DNA of 64,000 nucleotides, taken from NCBI RefSeq assembly GCF_002858865.1, contig NZ_PJRR01000022.1:32023-96022 (forward strand), given 5' to 3'. This document shows, in pieces, positions 1-7,316 of this stretch. Under the pieces are notes generated by a model. It was not told the origin of the DNA. It made no database searches and saw only the letters and a list, made by a program, of their open reading frames with translations. This DNA is from Caulobacter vibrioides. GTDB lineage: Bacteria; Pseudomonadota; Alphaproteobacteria; Caulobacterales; Caulobacteraceae. The position numbers were made by a program, and so were the translations under genes. Every line of letters begins with the position of its first letter. Within the stretch, counting starts at the first letter, position 1.

Positions 1-1
1 C

Positions 2-883
2 AATCCGTTCGGCGTGGGTCAGACCGTCACCAACGGCATCGTCTCGGCCCTGGCGCGCACCGACGTCGGCGCGGCGGACTTCGGCAGCTACATCCAGACT
101 GATGCGGCGATCAATCCGGGCAATTCCGGCGGTCCGCTGGTCGACATGGACGGTGATCTGGTCGGCATCAACACCTTCATCATCTCGCGCTCGGGTTCAT
201 CGTCGGGCGTCGGCTTCGCTATCCCATCCCGCGTTGTGCGCCAGGTGGTCAACGCCGCGCTGGGCGGCGGGCACAGCATCGTGCGCCCCTGGTTGGGCGT
301 GAAGGGTCAGGCCGTCACCGGCGAAATCGCCAAGAGCCTGGGCATGACCGCCCCGCGCGGCGTGCTGGTGGCCCAGGTCTATCCGGGCTCGTCGGCCGAG
401 CGCGCGGGCCTGAAGGAAGGCGACGTGATCCTGTCGATTGACGGCCAGCCGGTGAACGACGAAGGCGGCGGCGCCTTTGCGATCGGAACCCACAAGGTCG
501 GCGACCGCGTGCCGATGCAGATCCGTCGCGGCGACCGCGAACTGACCATCACGGTCCGCGCCGACGCCGCACCGGAGACGCCGGCTCGCGATGAGCGCAC
601 GCTGAGCGGCAACAACCCGTTCAACGGCGCGACGGTGATGAACCTGTCGCCGGCCGTCGCCCAGGACTTGGGCGTGGATCCGTTCGCCGGGCGCGGTGCG
701 CTGGTGACCAAGATCGGCCCGGGTTACGCCGGTAACTGGATGCGACCCGGCGACTTCGTGCGCAGCGTCAATGGTCGCCAGATCAACACGGTGGCTGACC
801 TCGCTTCGGCCATCGCCGGCCGCGCCGGCCGCTGGAGCGTCACCATCGAGCGTGGCGGCCAGCTGATCCAGGCGCAGTTCTAG
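2..883 (+). CDS. HtrA/DegP-like periplasmic serine protease, 5' part missing
   Basis: Trypsin-like (S1C) protease with two PDZ domains, expected to degrade or refold damaged envelope proteins. The frame is already open at the window edge, so only about 293 C-terminal residues are seen and the His and Asp of the triad lie outside. The nucleophile motif NPGNSGGPL is present near position 115-135, followed by the usual GINTFI strand. PDZ1 covers roughly the region beginning RPWLGVKGQ ([16 protein letters not shown]). PDZ2 is at the end ([27 protein letters not shown]). Two PDZ domains are typical of DegP/MucD rather than DegS. The orthologue group cannot be fixed without the N-terminus. Confidence 0.88.
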   Translation, partial: NPFGVGQTVTNGIVSALARTDVGAADFGSYIQTDAAINPGNSGGPLVDMDGDLVGINTFIISRSGSSSGVGFAIPSRVVRQVVNAALGGGHSIVRPWLGVKGQAVTGEIAKSLGMTAPRGVLVAQVYPGSSAERAGLKEGDVILSIDGQPVNDEGGGAFAIGTHKVGDRVPMQIRRGDRELTITVRADAAPETPARDERTLSGNNPFNGATVMNLSPAVAQDLGVDPFAGRGALVTKIGPGYAGNWMRPGDFVRSVNGRQINTVADLASAIAGRAGRWSVTIERGGQLIQAQF

Positions 884-888
884 GTTTG

Positions 889-913
889 GAGCCGCCCCGG
901 CGGCTTGCTGTTC
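889..913 (+). terminator. candidate terminator after the HtrA-like gene
   Basis: AGCCGCC-CC-GGCGGCT (890-905) is a perfect 7-bp stem starting seven bases after the stop codon, followed by TTGCTGTTCC. A second stem, GCTGTTC/GAACAGC (907-930), follows and is succeeded by CCTCTTTCTT. Neither has a clean U-tract, so termination is likely but not certain. Confidence 0.5.
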
Positions 914-940
914 CTCTATTGAAGAACAGCCCTCTTTCTT

Positions 941-991
941 GGAGCGTGGCGGGCGGCGAAACCGCTCACATTTTTGCCTGCCACGCTCTAG
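941..991. repeat. intergenic palindromic element bounded by CTAGAGC
   Basis: GAGCGTGGCGGGC (942-954) and GCCTGCCACGCTC (976-988) form 13-bp arms with one mismatch. Read on the minus strand, the element begins CTAGAGCGTGGCAGGC. It sits in the 117-bp gap upstream of rarA. The CTAGAGC boundary is shared with elements near 7149, 7265 and 54159, which suggests related intergenic repeat families. Confidence 0.6.
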
Positions 992-1000
992 AAGAGTCGA

Positions 1001-2302
1001 ATGTCCGATCTCTTTCAGGCCGCCGGCCTGACTCCCCATGCGCCATCTCCTCTGGCCGACCGGCTGCGGCCCCAGAGCCTCGATGAGGTGGTGGGGCAGC
1101 AGCATCTTTTGGGGCCTGAGGGGCCGATCGGCCGCATGGCCGCCGCCCGCCGTCTGGCCTCGATGATCCTGTGGGGACCGCCAGGCACCGGCAAGACCAC
1201 GATCGCCCGCCTGCTGGCCAAGGCCGGCGGCTACGAGTTCCAGCAGATCTCGGCGGTGTTCTCAGGCGTCGCGGACCTGAAAAAGGCCTTCGAGCAGGCC
1301 CGCGCGCGCCGGATGGCGGGGCAGAGCACCTTGCTGTTCGTCGACGAGATCCATCGCTTCAACCGCGCCCAGCAGGACGGCTTTCTGCCGTTCGTGGAGG
1401 AGGGGATCGTCACCCTGGTCGGGGCCACGACCGAGAACCCCTCTTTTGAGCTGAACGGCGCGTTGCTGTCGCGCTGCCAGGTGTTCGTGCTCAAGCGGCT
1501 GACCGAGGCGTCGCTGGAGCGTCTGCTGCAACGCGCCGAGGCCGCCGAGAGTCGCACGCTGCCGATCGACGCCGAGGCGCGTTCGACCCTGGTCTCCATG
1601 GCCGACGGCGACGGCCGCTATCTGCTGACCCTGGCCGAGACCCTGTTCTCGATCGGGACCGACACGCCGCTGAATCCAACACAGCTGGGCCAGTTCCTGC
1701 AAAAGCGCCGCCCGGCCTACGACAAGGACCGCGAGGAGCACTACAACCTCATCTCGGCCCTGCATAAGTCGGTGCGCGGCAGCGATCCCGATGCGGCCCT
1801 CTACTGGCTGGCGCGGATGCTGGAGGGCGGCGAGGACCCGCTGTTCATCGCCCGCCGCCTGGTGCGGATGGCGTCCGAAGACATTGGCGCAGCCGATCCG
1901 CTGAGTCTGCTGCTGACGACCGCGGCCAAGGACGCCTACGACTTTCTGGGATCGCCCGAGGGCGAGCTGGCCCTGGCCCAGGCCGTCGTCCACATGGCCA
2001 GCGCGCCCAAGTCCAATGCCGTCTACACGGCTTACAAGGCGGCCCGGCGCGCGGCCAAGGAGACGGGCAGCCTGATGCCGCCGTCGCACATCCTGAACGC
2101 CCCGACCAAGCTGATGAAGTCGCTCGGCTATGGTGACGGCTACGCCTATGACCACGACGTCGAGGGCGGGGTCTCGGGCCAGAACTATTTTCCGGACGGC
2201 ATGGAGCGCCGGCGCTTCTATGAGCCCAAGCCGGTTGGCGCCGAGGCCAAGGTGCGTGAGCGCTTGGAAGCCTGGGGCAAGGTGCGTAAGGACGGCAAAT
2301 GA
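1001..2302 (+). CDS. rarA: replication-associated recombination protein A (AAA+ ATPase)
   Basis: RarA/MgsA belongs to the clamp-loader AAA+ family and acts at stalled or gapped replication forks together with SSB. At 433 aa it has family length. Walker A GPPGTGKTT is at residues 59-67 and Walker B LLFVDEIHRF at 111-120. The sensor region VGATTENPSFELN and the C-terminal tetramerisation part (HKSVRGSDPDAALYWLARM, YDHDVEGG) are characteristic. The start is the ATG at 1001, four bases after an AGAAGAG ribosome-binding site. The 3' end overlaps the next ORF by 4 nt (ATGA), implying translational coupling with the pseudouridine synthase. Confidence 0.95.
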   Translation: MSDLFQAAGLTPHAPSPLADRLRPQSLDEVVGQQHLLGPEGPIGRMAAARRLASMILWGPPGTGKTTIARLLAKAGGYEFQQISAVFSGVADLKKAFEQARARRMAGQSTLLFVDEIHRFNRAQQDGFLPFVEEGIVTLVGATTENPSFELNGALLSRCQVFVLKRLTEASLERLLQRAEAAESRTLPIDAEARSTLVSMADGDGRYLLTLAETLFSIGTDTPLNPTQLGQFLQKRRPAYDKDREEHYNLISALHKSVRGSDPDAALYWLARMLEGGEDPLFIARRLVRMASEDIGAADPLSLLLTTAAKDAYDFLGSPEGELALAQAVVHMASAPKSNAVYTAYKAARRAAKETGSLMPPSHILNAPTKLMKSLGYGDGYAYDHDVEGGVSGQNYFPDGMERRRFYEPKPVGAEAKVRERLEAWGKVRKDGK

Positions 2303-3111
2303 GCAGTCCGAAATTCCGCCGTCCTCCCGCCCAGGCCAAGCCCAAGGCCTCCGAAACCCCCATCGCCCTGACGCCCGACGAGATCGCGGCGGCTCAATCG
2401 TGGGTGCTGTACGAGGACGAGACGATCATCGTGCTGAACAAGCCGGCGGGTCTGTCCAGTCAGGGCGGAAGGATCAAGGCCCATACCCTTGATGACTTGC
2501 TCTGGGCGTTCGCGCGGCCCAACCGGCCTCGGCCCAAGCTGGTGCATCGCCTGGACCGCGACACCTCGGGCGTGATCCTGACCGCCAAGACCAAGCCGGC
2601 GGCCGCTATGCTGGGCAAGGCGCTGGAGGCCAAGCGGTTCCGCAAGAGCTACCTGGCCATCGTCGCCGGCGCGCCCGAGCCCAAGGGCGGCATGATCGAC
2701 AGCCCGCTGCGCCGCGAGTCCATCGGGCGCGAGGCCTATATGCGGGTCTGTGAGCCCGATCATCCGGATGCGGAGACGGCGCGCAGTCGCTATCGGACCC
2801 TGGCGCACAATGGTCTGGCGGCCCTGGTCGAGCTGTCGCCGGACACCGGCCGCATGCACCAACTGCGCGTCCATATGGCCTCGATCGGCCGACCGCTGGC
2901 CGGCGACAGCCGCTACGGCGGGGCGCTGATGCTGGGCGGAGTGCCCGCGCCGCGCCTGATGCTGCACGCTGCGAGTCTGGCGTTCCCGCATCCGCTGGGG
3001 GGCGAGAGAAAGATCCTGGCCCCGCTTCCGCCCGACTTTGTCAGCATGCTGGAGGCGCTGGGCTTGCCGGTCCCGGAACAGCCGCGACCGGCGTCCGTTG
3101 AGCAGGCGTAA
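2299..3111 (+). CDS. RluA-family pseudouridine synthase
   Basis: Isomerises uridine to pseudouridine in rRNA or tRNA. The catalytic motif HRLDRDTSG is at residues 83-91, with Asp86 as nucleophile. YEDETIIVLNKPAGL and the C-terminal TGRMHQLRVHMASIGRPLAGDSRYGG complete the RluA core. No N-terminal S4 RNA-binding domain is visible: residues 1-30 are a short basic/proline-rich stretch. That makes it closer to RluA/RluF-size enzymes (270 aa) than to RluC/D. The target base cannot be predicted from sequence. Translationally coupled to rarA (4-nt overlap). Confidence 0.9.
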   Translation: MSSPKFRRPPAQAKPKASETPIALTPDEIAAAQSWVLYEDETIIVLNKPAGLSSQGGRIKAHTLDDLLWAFARPNRPRPKLVHRLDRDTSGVILTAKTKPAAAMLGKALEAKRFRKSYLAIVAGAPEPKGGMIDSPLRRESIGREAYMRVCEPDHPDAETARSRYRTLAHNGLAALVELSPDTGRMHQLRVHMASIGRPLAGDSRYGGALMLGGVPAPRLMLHAASLAFPHPLGGERKILAPLPPDFVSMLEALGLPVPEQPRPASVEQA

Positions 3112-3124
3112 GAGGTATTCCGCC

Positions 3125-3634
3125 ATGAAGACCGCAAGACCCCTGATCGCCGCTGGCCTGGCCGCGCTGTTGCTGACCGGCTGCGCCACTACGCCAACCG
3201 TCTATCGGGCCGCGGTCGGGGCGCAGACTGAGGTCGGCTATTCCGAGTACCGGCTCGAGACCGGCCGCTATCGCGTGACCTTCCAGGGCGGCGCCGGCGC
3301 GCCGGAAGCCCAGGTGGCGGACTATGCGCTGCTTCGCGCCGCCGAGCTGGCGCTGCGGGATGGCTACGACTGGTTCCGCATCGCTGACCGCTCGACGACC
3401 ATGAGCGGCGGCGGATCGGGGCCGCGCCTGTCGGTCGGTGGTGGGTCGGCAAGCTTTGGTCGGCACAGCGGAATCGGCGTTGGCTTGGGCACGAGCTTCA
3501 ACCTCGGCCCAGGGCCGGCCTATGCGCGCTCGATCGAGGTGGTGTTCGGCAAGGGGCCGACGCCGCGCGAGAGCGACGCCTACGACGCTCGGGAGATCGT
3601 CAAGGTCGTCGGCTACGGTCGCGCCGAGGCCTGA
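3125..3634 (+). CDS. conserved lipoprotein of unknown function
   Basis: 169 residues starting at the ATG at 3125, 13 bp after the pseudouridine synthase gene. An AAGAGG ribosome-binding site precedes it, so I reject the longer upstream reading of the frame. The N-terminus MKTARPLIAAGLAALLLTGC is a type II signal peptide with lipobox LTGC, predicting an acylated Cys in the envelope. The rest contains VGYSEYRLETGRYRVTF, an amphipathic segment with ALLRAAELALRDGYDWF, a Gly/Ser-rich stretch, and EVVFGKG near the C-terminus. The pattern recalls a widespread family of small alphaproteobacterial lipoproteins, but I cannot name a function. Confidence 0.8.
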   Translation: MKTARPLIAAGLAALLLTGCATTPTVYRAAVGAQTEVGYSEYRLETGRYRVTFQGGAGAPEAQVADYALLRAAELALRDGYDWFRIADRSTTMSGGGSGPRLSVGGGSASFGRHSGIGVGLGTSFNLGPGPAYARSIEVVFGKGPTPRESDAYDAREIVKVVGYGRAEA

Positions 3635-3723
3635 GGAAGGCCGGGCGCGAAGGTATGGCGCGCGGCTGACGTCGGGGCGTGCTTCCGCAGCCCATTTGCG
3701 CATGCCAGACTTTTCGCCAATGC

Positions 3724-3753
3724 GACCGCCCCGGCCTCGGCCTGAGGGCGGTC
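3724..3753. other. intergenic hairpin upstream of the SDR gene
   Basis: GACCGCCC (3724-3731) and GGGCGGTC (3746-3753) form a perfect 8-bp stem with a 14-base loop in the 160-bp gap. There is no U-tract on either side, so this is not a convincing intrinsic terminator. It could be a leader structure or a protein site. Confidence 0.35.
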
Positions 3754-3794
3754 CGCGAACATGGCGCGCGCCCGTCCTTTCTTTGGAGACCCAG

Positions 3795-4577
3795 ATGTCA
3801 TCGCCCCTGCACAAGCTCTTTGACCTGACGGGCCGGGTGGCGATCGTGACGGGGGGCTCGCGGGGTCTTGGTCTGCAGATCGCCCGGGCGTTGGCGGAGT
3901 ATGGCGCAGCGGTGGCGCTGGTCGCCCGCAAGCAGGGCGAACTGGACGCCGCCGTCGCGGCCCTGACCGCCGAAGGGCGCACCGCCGTGGGCCTTGTGGC
4001 CGATCTCGGGCAGGCGGGCTCAGCGCAAGACCTGACCGCGCGCGTGCTCGAGCGTTTCGGGCGGATCGACATTCTGGTCAACAACGCCGGCGCCGCCTGG
4101 GGTGCGCCGGCCGAGGACTATCCGCTTGAGGGCTGGAACAAGGTCATGGATCTGAACGTCACCGGCCTTTTCCTCCTCACCCAGGCCGTCGCCCGCGAGG
4201 CGTTCCTGAAGCAGGGCAAGGGGGCGGTCGTGAACGTCGCCTCGATCGAGGGACTGCAGGGACACCATCACAGCCAGCTCGGCACGATCGCCTACAACAC
4301 GGCCAAGGGTGCGGTGATCAACATGACCCGGGCGTTGGCGGCGGAGTGGGGACCAAGGAACATCCGGGTCAACGCGGTGGCGCCAGGCTACTTCCCCTCG
4401 AAGATGACCATGACGACCCTGGGCCAGCACGGCGACGACATGCTGCGCCAGACGCCGCTTGGCAAACTGGGCGGGGACACTGACCTGATGGGGCCGGCGC
4501 TCCTGTTGGCCTCCGACGCCGGCGGCCACATCACCGGCCAGATCATCGTCGTCGACGGCGGCATGACGATCATCTGA
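3795..4577 (+). CDS. short-chain dehydrogenase/reductase (SDR)
   Basis: Classical 260-aa NAD(P)-dependent oxidoreductase. It has the Rossmann motif TGGSRGLG (residues 19-26), NNAGA (96-100), catalytic Ser150 and the YNTAK pair Tyr167/Lys171. The C-terminus GHITGQIIVVDGGMTII is typical of FabG/gluconate-5-dehydrogenase-like SDRs. I chose the ATG at 3795, preceded by GGAGACCCAG, because upstream residues in the same frame are outside the fold. Substrate is unknown. Family resemblance to gluconate 5-dehydrogenase is an inference from length and motif spacing only. Confidence 0.9.
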   Translation: MSSPLHKLFDLTGRVAIVTGGSRGLGLQIARALAEYGAAVALVARKQGELDAAVAALTAEGRTAVGLVADLGQAGSAQDLTARVLERFGRIDILVNNAGAAWGAPAEDYPLEGWNKVMDLNVTGLFLLTQAVAREAFLKQGKGAVVNVASIEGLQGHHHSQLGTIAYNTAKGAVINMTRALAAEWGPRNIRVNAVAPGYFPSKMTMTTLGQHGDDMLRQTPLGKLGGDTDLMGPALLLASDAGGHITGQIIVVDGGMTII

Positions 4578-4622
4578 CCGTCGACAGGCGCCTTTCAGCG
4601 GATCTCGCTCTCGTTTTGCGTT

Positions 4623-4646
4623 GAGGCGCAGGGGAGGGAGCGCCTC
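4623..4646. other. hairpin in the SDR-OmpW intergenic region
   Basis: GAGGCGC/GCGCCTC forms a 7-bp perfect stem with a 10-base purine-rich loop (AGGGGAGGGA), 45 bp after the SDR stop codon. No U-tract follows. Possible factor-dependent terminator or leader structure. Confidence 0.35.
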
Positions 4647-4677
4647 GAAGCTGGACACCCAGGCGCTGTAATCAGCC

Positions 4678-4705
4678 GTTCATCCAGCAGACAGCCTCGG
4701 TTCAC
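4678..4705 (+). promoter_or_regulatory. 28-bp leader motif GTTCA-N7-GACAG-N5-GTTCA, copy 1
   Basis: GTTCATCC, GACAG and GGTTCAC occur with the same spacing as in the copy at 6308-6335. The GTTCA half-sites are 22 bp apart and GACAG lies midway. Upstream CTGTAAT and downstream GGCGG are also shared. The site lies 59 bp before the OmpW-like start codon. Half-sites spaced 11 bp apart are typical of OmpR-family response-regulator sites; which regulator binds is not known. Confidence 0.55.
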
Positions 4706-4763
4706 GGCGGGCCTCTAGCTCTTGTCCTGTGGGCGCAGGCCCGATCCCCAAGGATAGGAACTC

Positions 4764-5444
4764 ATGAATAAGCAAGGGACATTCGTCGCGGTCGCCACGT
4801 CGATCTTGGCCATGGCCGCCGCCGGGAGCGCGAGCGCGGCCGAAAGCGGCAAATTCCAGATCAAGGCCTTCGCGACCAAGGTTGCCGTCGACGGCGCCAT
4901 CACGAAGGTGAAGGTCGATCAGCTGCGCTTGCCGGCGGGCGCGGACACCCGCGCCAAGGACGCGTGGGTCCCGACCGTGGCGGCCGAATACTTCTTCTCG
5001 CCCCGGGTTTCGGTCGAGACGATCTGCTGCCTCACCCAGCACGACGTTCGGGGCAGCGGCCCGCTGAACGGTGCGGCGCTCGTCGACAACGCCGAGGTCA
5101 TCCCGGCCACGGTGACGGTGAAGTACCACTTCCCGCTTTCGAGCGGCGTTAAGCCCTATGTCGGCGCGGGTCCGGCCTACTTCATGGTGTTCGGCGAGAA
5201 GGTCGGCGCCAGCGCCCGCGCTCTGGGTGCGACCAAGGTGGGCCTGTCCAGTGAACTGGGCGCGGCTCTCCAAGCGGGCGTTGACATCCCGCTGCCCGGC
5301 AAGGCGGTCGGCCTCAGCATTGACGTGAAGCGCTATTTCGTCGACACCACCGCGCAGTTCCGCGCCGGAGATCGCGTCGTGCTCGAGACCAAACACAAGC
5401 TTGACCCGTGGGTGGCCAGCGCGGGTGTGGCATGGCGCTTCTAG
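4764..5444 (+). CDS. OmpW-family outer-membrane protein
   Basis: Eight-stranded beta-barrel porin-like protein of the outer membrane. MNKQGTFVAVATSILAMAAA followed by GSASAA is a Sec signal peptide. The barrel shows OmpW landmarks: PTVAAEYFFSPRVSVE, PATVTVKYHFP, KPYVGAGPAYFMVFGEK and the C-terminal VAWRF ending in Phe, as required for BamA insertion. Length is 226 aa. The Cys pair ETICCL is unusual for OmpW. A TAGGAA-like ribosome-binding region precedes the ATG at 4764. It overlaps the next ORF by 13 nt, suggesting an operon. OmpW proteins are proposed channels for small hydrophobic molecules. Confidence 0.85.
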   Translation: MNKQGTFVAVATSILAMAAAGSASAAESGKFQIKAFATKVAVDGAITKVKVDQLRLPAGADTRAKDAWVPTVAAEYFFSPRVSVETICCLTQHDVRGSGPLNGAALVDNAEVIPATVTVKYHFPLSSGVKPYVGAGPAYFMVFGEKVGASARALGATKVGLSSELGAALQAGVDIPLPGKAVGLSIDVKRYFVDTTAQFRAGDRVVLETKHKLDPWVASAGVAWRF

Positions 5445-6133
5445 TCCAGGGACGCGGCCGTCGCGCCGCCCTTGGTCTGACGCTGGCGAGCCTTGCGCTC
5501 GCCAGCGCCGGTACCGCCTACGCTGCGGACGAGGACGGCCAAATGTGGTCGATCGTCAATGCATCGCGGTCGCTGGACGCCAAGAGGGTGCTGGCGATGG
5601 ACGTGCAGGCGCGCTTCAGCGACGACGCCAGCCGCCTGGGTCAGACGATCATCCGCCCGTCGATCGGCTGGCGGCTGGACGGCGCGACGACCGCCTCGCT
5701 TGGCTATGCCTATGTCCGAACCACGCCCCAGGGGCGTCCTACCACCCACGAGCATCGCGGTTGGCAGCAAATGGCCTTTCGGGTCGCGGGCGACGGGAAG
5801 GGGACGACCCTTACCGGCCGAACGCGGCTTGAGCAGCGTTGGGTGGAAGGACGGGATGGAGCAGGCTGGCGGATCCGCCAGCAAGTCCGCCTGACGACGC
5901 CGCTCAAGGATGGCGTTCGTGGCGTGGCCTGGACGGAAGCCTTCGTCGGCCTGAATCAGACGGGTTGGGGGCAGCGCGACGGCCTGCACCTTCTGCGGAG
6001 CTTTGCCGGCGTCTCTGTGCCGATCTCCAAGACCGTGACGCTGGAGCCCGGGTATCTGCATCAGCGCGCCTATCGAACGGGCCCAGACGCGGTCGTTCAC
6101 GCTGCAGCCGTCTCGATCAATCTGCAGTTCTAG
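5432..6133 (+). CDS. DUF2490-family outer-membrane protein
   Basis: 233 residues from the ATG at 5432, inside the last codons of the OmpW-like gene. MALLVQGRGRRAALGLTLA and following residues to AYAAD form the signal peptide. DUF2490 landmarks are WSIVNASRSL, the IIRPSIGWRL strand, TTHEHRGWQQM, RLEQRWVEG and an alternating beta pattern ending in SINLQF with terminal Phe. This indicates a barrel in the outer membrane. Function is unknown; the family is often found beside other envelope genes. Another start at 5408 in the same frame is possible but would only lengthen the n-region. Confidence 0.8.
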   Translation: MALLVQGRGRRAALGLTLASLALASAGTAYAADEDGQMWSIVNASRSLDAKRVLAMDVQARFSDDASRLGQTIIRPSIGWRLDGATTASLGYAYVRTTPQGRPTTHEHRGWQQMAFRVAGDGKGTTLTGRTRLEQRWVEGRDGAGWRIRQQVRLTTPLKDGVRGVAWTEAFVGLNQTGWGQRDGLHLLRSFAGVSVPISKTVTLEPGYLHQRAYRTGPDAVVHAAAVSINLQF

Positions 6134-6228
6134 CGAATAGGACCCCTCTGCGGTGAACATGGGCTGATACGCGAACGGACGATCGTGTCGCCTCAGCTAG
6201 AACAGTCTAGCGCCTCCTAGAGGCTATG

Positions 6229-6264
6229 ATTGGGCCGCGCTCCCCTTGGGGAGCGCGGCCCAAT
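6229..6264. other. 36-bp perfect palindrome (17-bp arms, TT centre)
   Basis: ATTGGGCCGCGCTCCCC, TT, then its exact reverse complement. It lies 96 bp after the DUF2490 gene and 44 bp before the leader motif of the next gene. A smaller imperfect stem (TAGCGCCTC/GAGGCTA) lies just upstream, around 6208-6225. No U-tract follows, so it is either a strong pause or Rho-assisted terminator or a DNA-level cruciform or operator. Confidence 0.7.
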
Positions 6265-6307
6265 TCCGTAGGTGGATCCGGCCCTCTGCGCGCCTCTGTA
6301 ATGCGCC

Positions 6308-6335
6308 GTTCATCCGCGCGACAGTTAAGGTTCAC
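6308..6335 (+). promoter_or_regulatory. 28-bp leader motif, copy 2
   Basis: Same GTTCATCC / GACAG / GGTTCAC pattern and identical spacing as at 4678-4705, again with CTGTAAT upstream and GGCGG downstream. It lies 70 bp before the start codon of the secreted protein gene. Confidence 0.55.
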
Positions 6336-6404
6336 TGGCGGAACTTACACCTGCTCTCACGGCGCTCGGCGCCACGCAGATTTCATGCAGATCAGGAGAA
6401 AGAC

Positions 6405-6968
6405 ATGACCCCTCGCTCTATCATCGCCGCTGGTGCGCTCTTTGCGGCGGTTGCGACCGCTCCGGCCGCTTGGGCGAGCTCGACCTACATGGGCGCTCTG
6501 ACCGAAGCCGAAGTTCTGGCGGCTCAGAAGGCCTGGGGCGAGGCTCTGGTGGCGATCTCCCGCGAGCATGAGGCCGGCGGCCAAGCCAAGGCCAAGGCCC
6601 TGGCCAGCACCGTGCTCGACAAGGCCTACGGCTACAACCTGGGCCCCGTGCTGTTCAAGCCGACCCTGACCATGGCCCCGCAGACCTTCCGCACCACCAA
6701 GGACGGCGCGCTGGCCTACTTCGTCGGCGGTGACCCGAACTATCCGAACGACAAGGGCTTCGCTCTGCAAGGCTGGCGTTCGGTTGCGATCAAGAACGCC
6801 GCCATCCAGATTCACGGCGATGTCGCCACCACCACCGGCAATGTCATGATCACCGACAAGAACGGTAATGTGACGACGGTCGACAAGACCTGGGCCTTCA
6901 AGAAGACCGACGACGGCGCGATCCGCATCGTTGTCCACCACTCCTCGCTGCCCTACACGGCGAAGTAA
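6405..6968 (+). CDS. conserved secreted protein, function unknown
   Basis: 187 residues from the ATG at 6405, preceded by a strong AGGAGAA ribosome-binding site. I reject an in-frame upstream extension. MTPRSIIAAGALFAAVATAP plus AAWASS is a Sec signal peptide. The mature part is an alpha+beta domain: a helix TEAEVLAAQKAWGEALVAIS, then KPTLTMAPQTFRTTKDGALAYFVGG, TTGNVMITDKNGNVTTVDKTWAF and IRIVVHHSSLPY. That order resembles NTF2/SnoaL-like cone folds of secreted proteins. No catalytic residues can be assigned. It shares its leader motif with the OmpW/DUF2490 pair, so co-regulation is likely. Confidence 0.75.
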   Translation: MTPRSIIAAGALFAAVATAPAAWASSTYMGALTEAEVLAAQKAWGEALVAISREHEAGGQAKAKALASTVLDKAYGYNLGPVLFKPTLTMAPQTFRTTKDGALAYFVGGDPNYPNDKGFALQGWRSVAIKNAAIQIHGDVATTTGNVMITDKNGNVTTVDKTWAFKKTDDGAIRIVVHHSSLPYTAK

Positions 6969-7000
6969 TCCCCCCACACCCCTTCTAATCCCCTTGTCTA

Positions 7001-7035
7001 GCCCGCGCGGTCCCTCAGCCGCGCGGGCTTCTTTT
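7001..7035 (+). terminator. intrinsic terminator of the secreted-protein gene
   Basis: GCCCGCGCGG (7001-7010), a 7-base loop, CCGCGCGGGC (7019-7028), then TTCTTTT. Strong GC stem with a U-rich tail, 33 bp after the stop codon. Confidence 0.85.
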
Positions 7036-7148
7036 GTGGAGAACAGTGGGAATGAGCTTAGGCGCAGGCGTAGCGACGCGATCGGAGCACGCCGTCAGAA
7101 CTTGATCGAGAAGCGTGTAATCGCCGCAAGGCGCGCTAAAGGGCTCTG

Positions 7149-7202
7149 CTAGAGCCTGCTTACCCCGTTTAGGGGGTTCCGTAGAAACAGGGCAGGCTCT
7201 AG
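7149..7202. repeat. CTAGAGCC palindromic element, copy A
   Basis: CTAGAGCCTGC (7149-7159) and GCAGGCTCTAG (7192-7202) are 11-bp perfect terminal inverted repeats around an AT-richer core with its own imperfect stem. The 7036-7312 gap holds this copy, copy B, and no convincing gene. Confidence 0.65.
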
Positions 7203-7264
7203 AGTCCTTTAGCTTTGGATGGAATCATCTAAAGCGTTTGAAAGGGCTCTAAGTGTTTGATTTT

Positions 7265-7316
7265 AGAGCCTGTTTATCTGGTTTAGATGGTTCCATCTAA
7301 ACCAGACAGGCTCTAG
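7265..7316. repeat. CTAGAGCC palindromic element, copy B, supplies a stop codon
   Basis: AGAGCCTG/CAGGCTCT arms enclose TCTGGTTTAGATGG-TT-CCATCTAAACCAGA, a 14-bp perfect inner stem, so the whole element can form a long cruciform or hairpin. The TAG stop of the minus-strand response regulator (7313-7315) is the CTAG end of this element. For that gene it may also act as the 3' structure. Confidence 0.7.
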
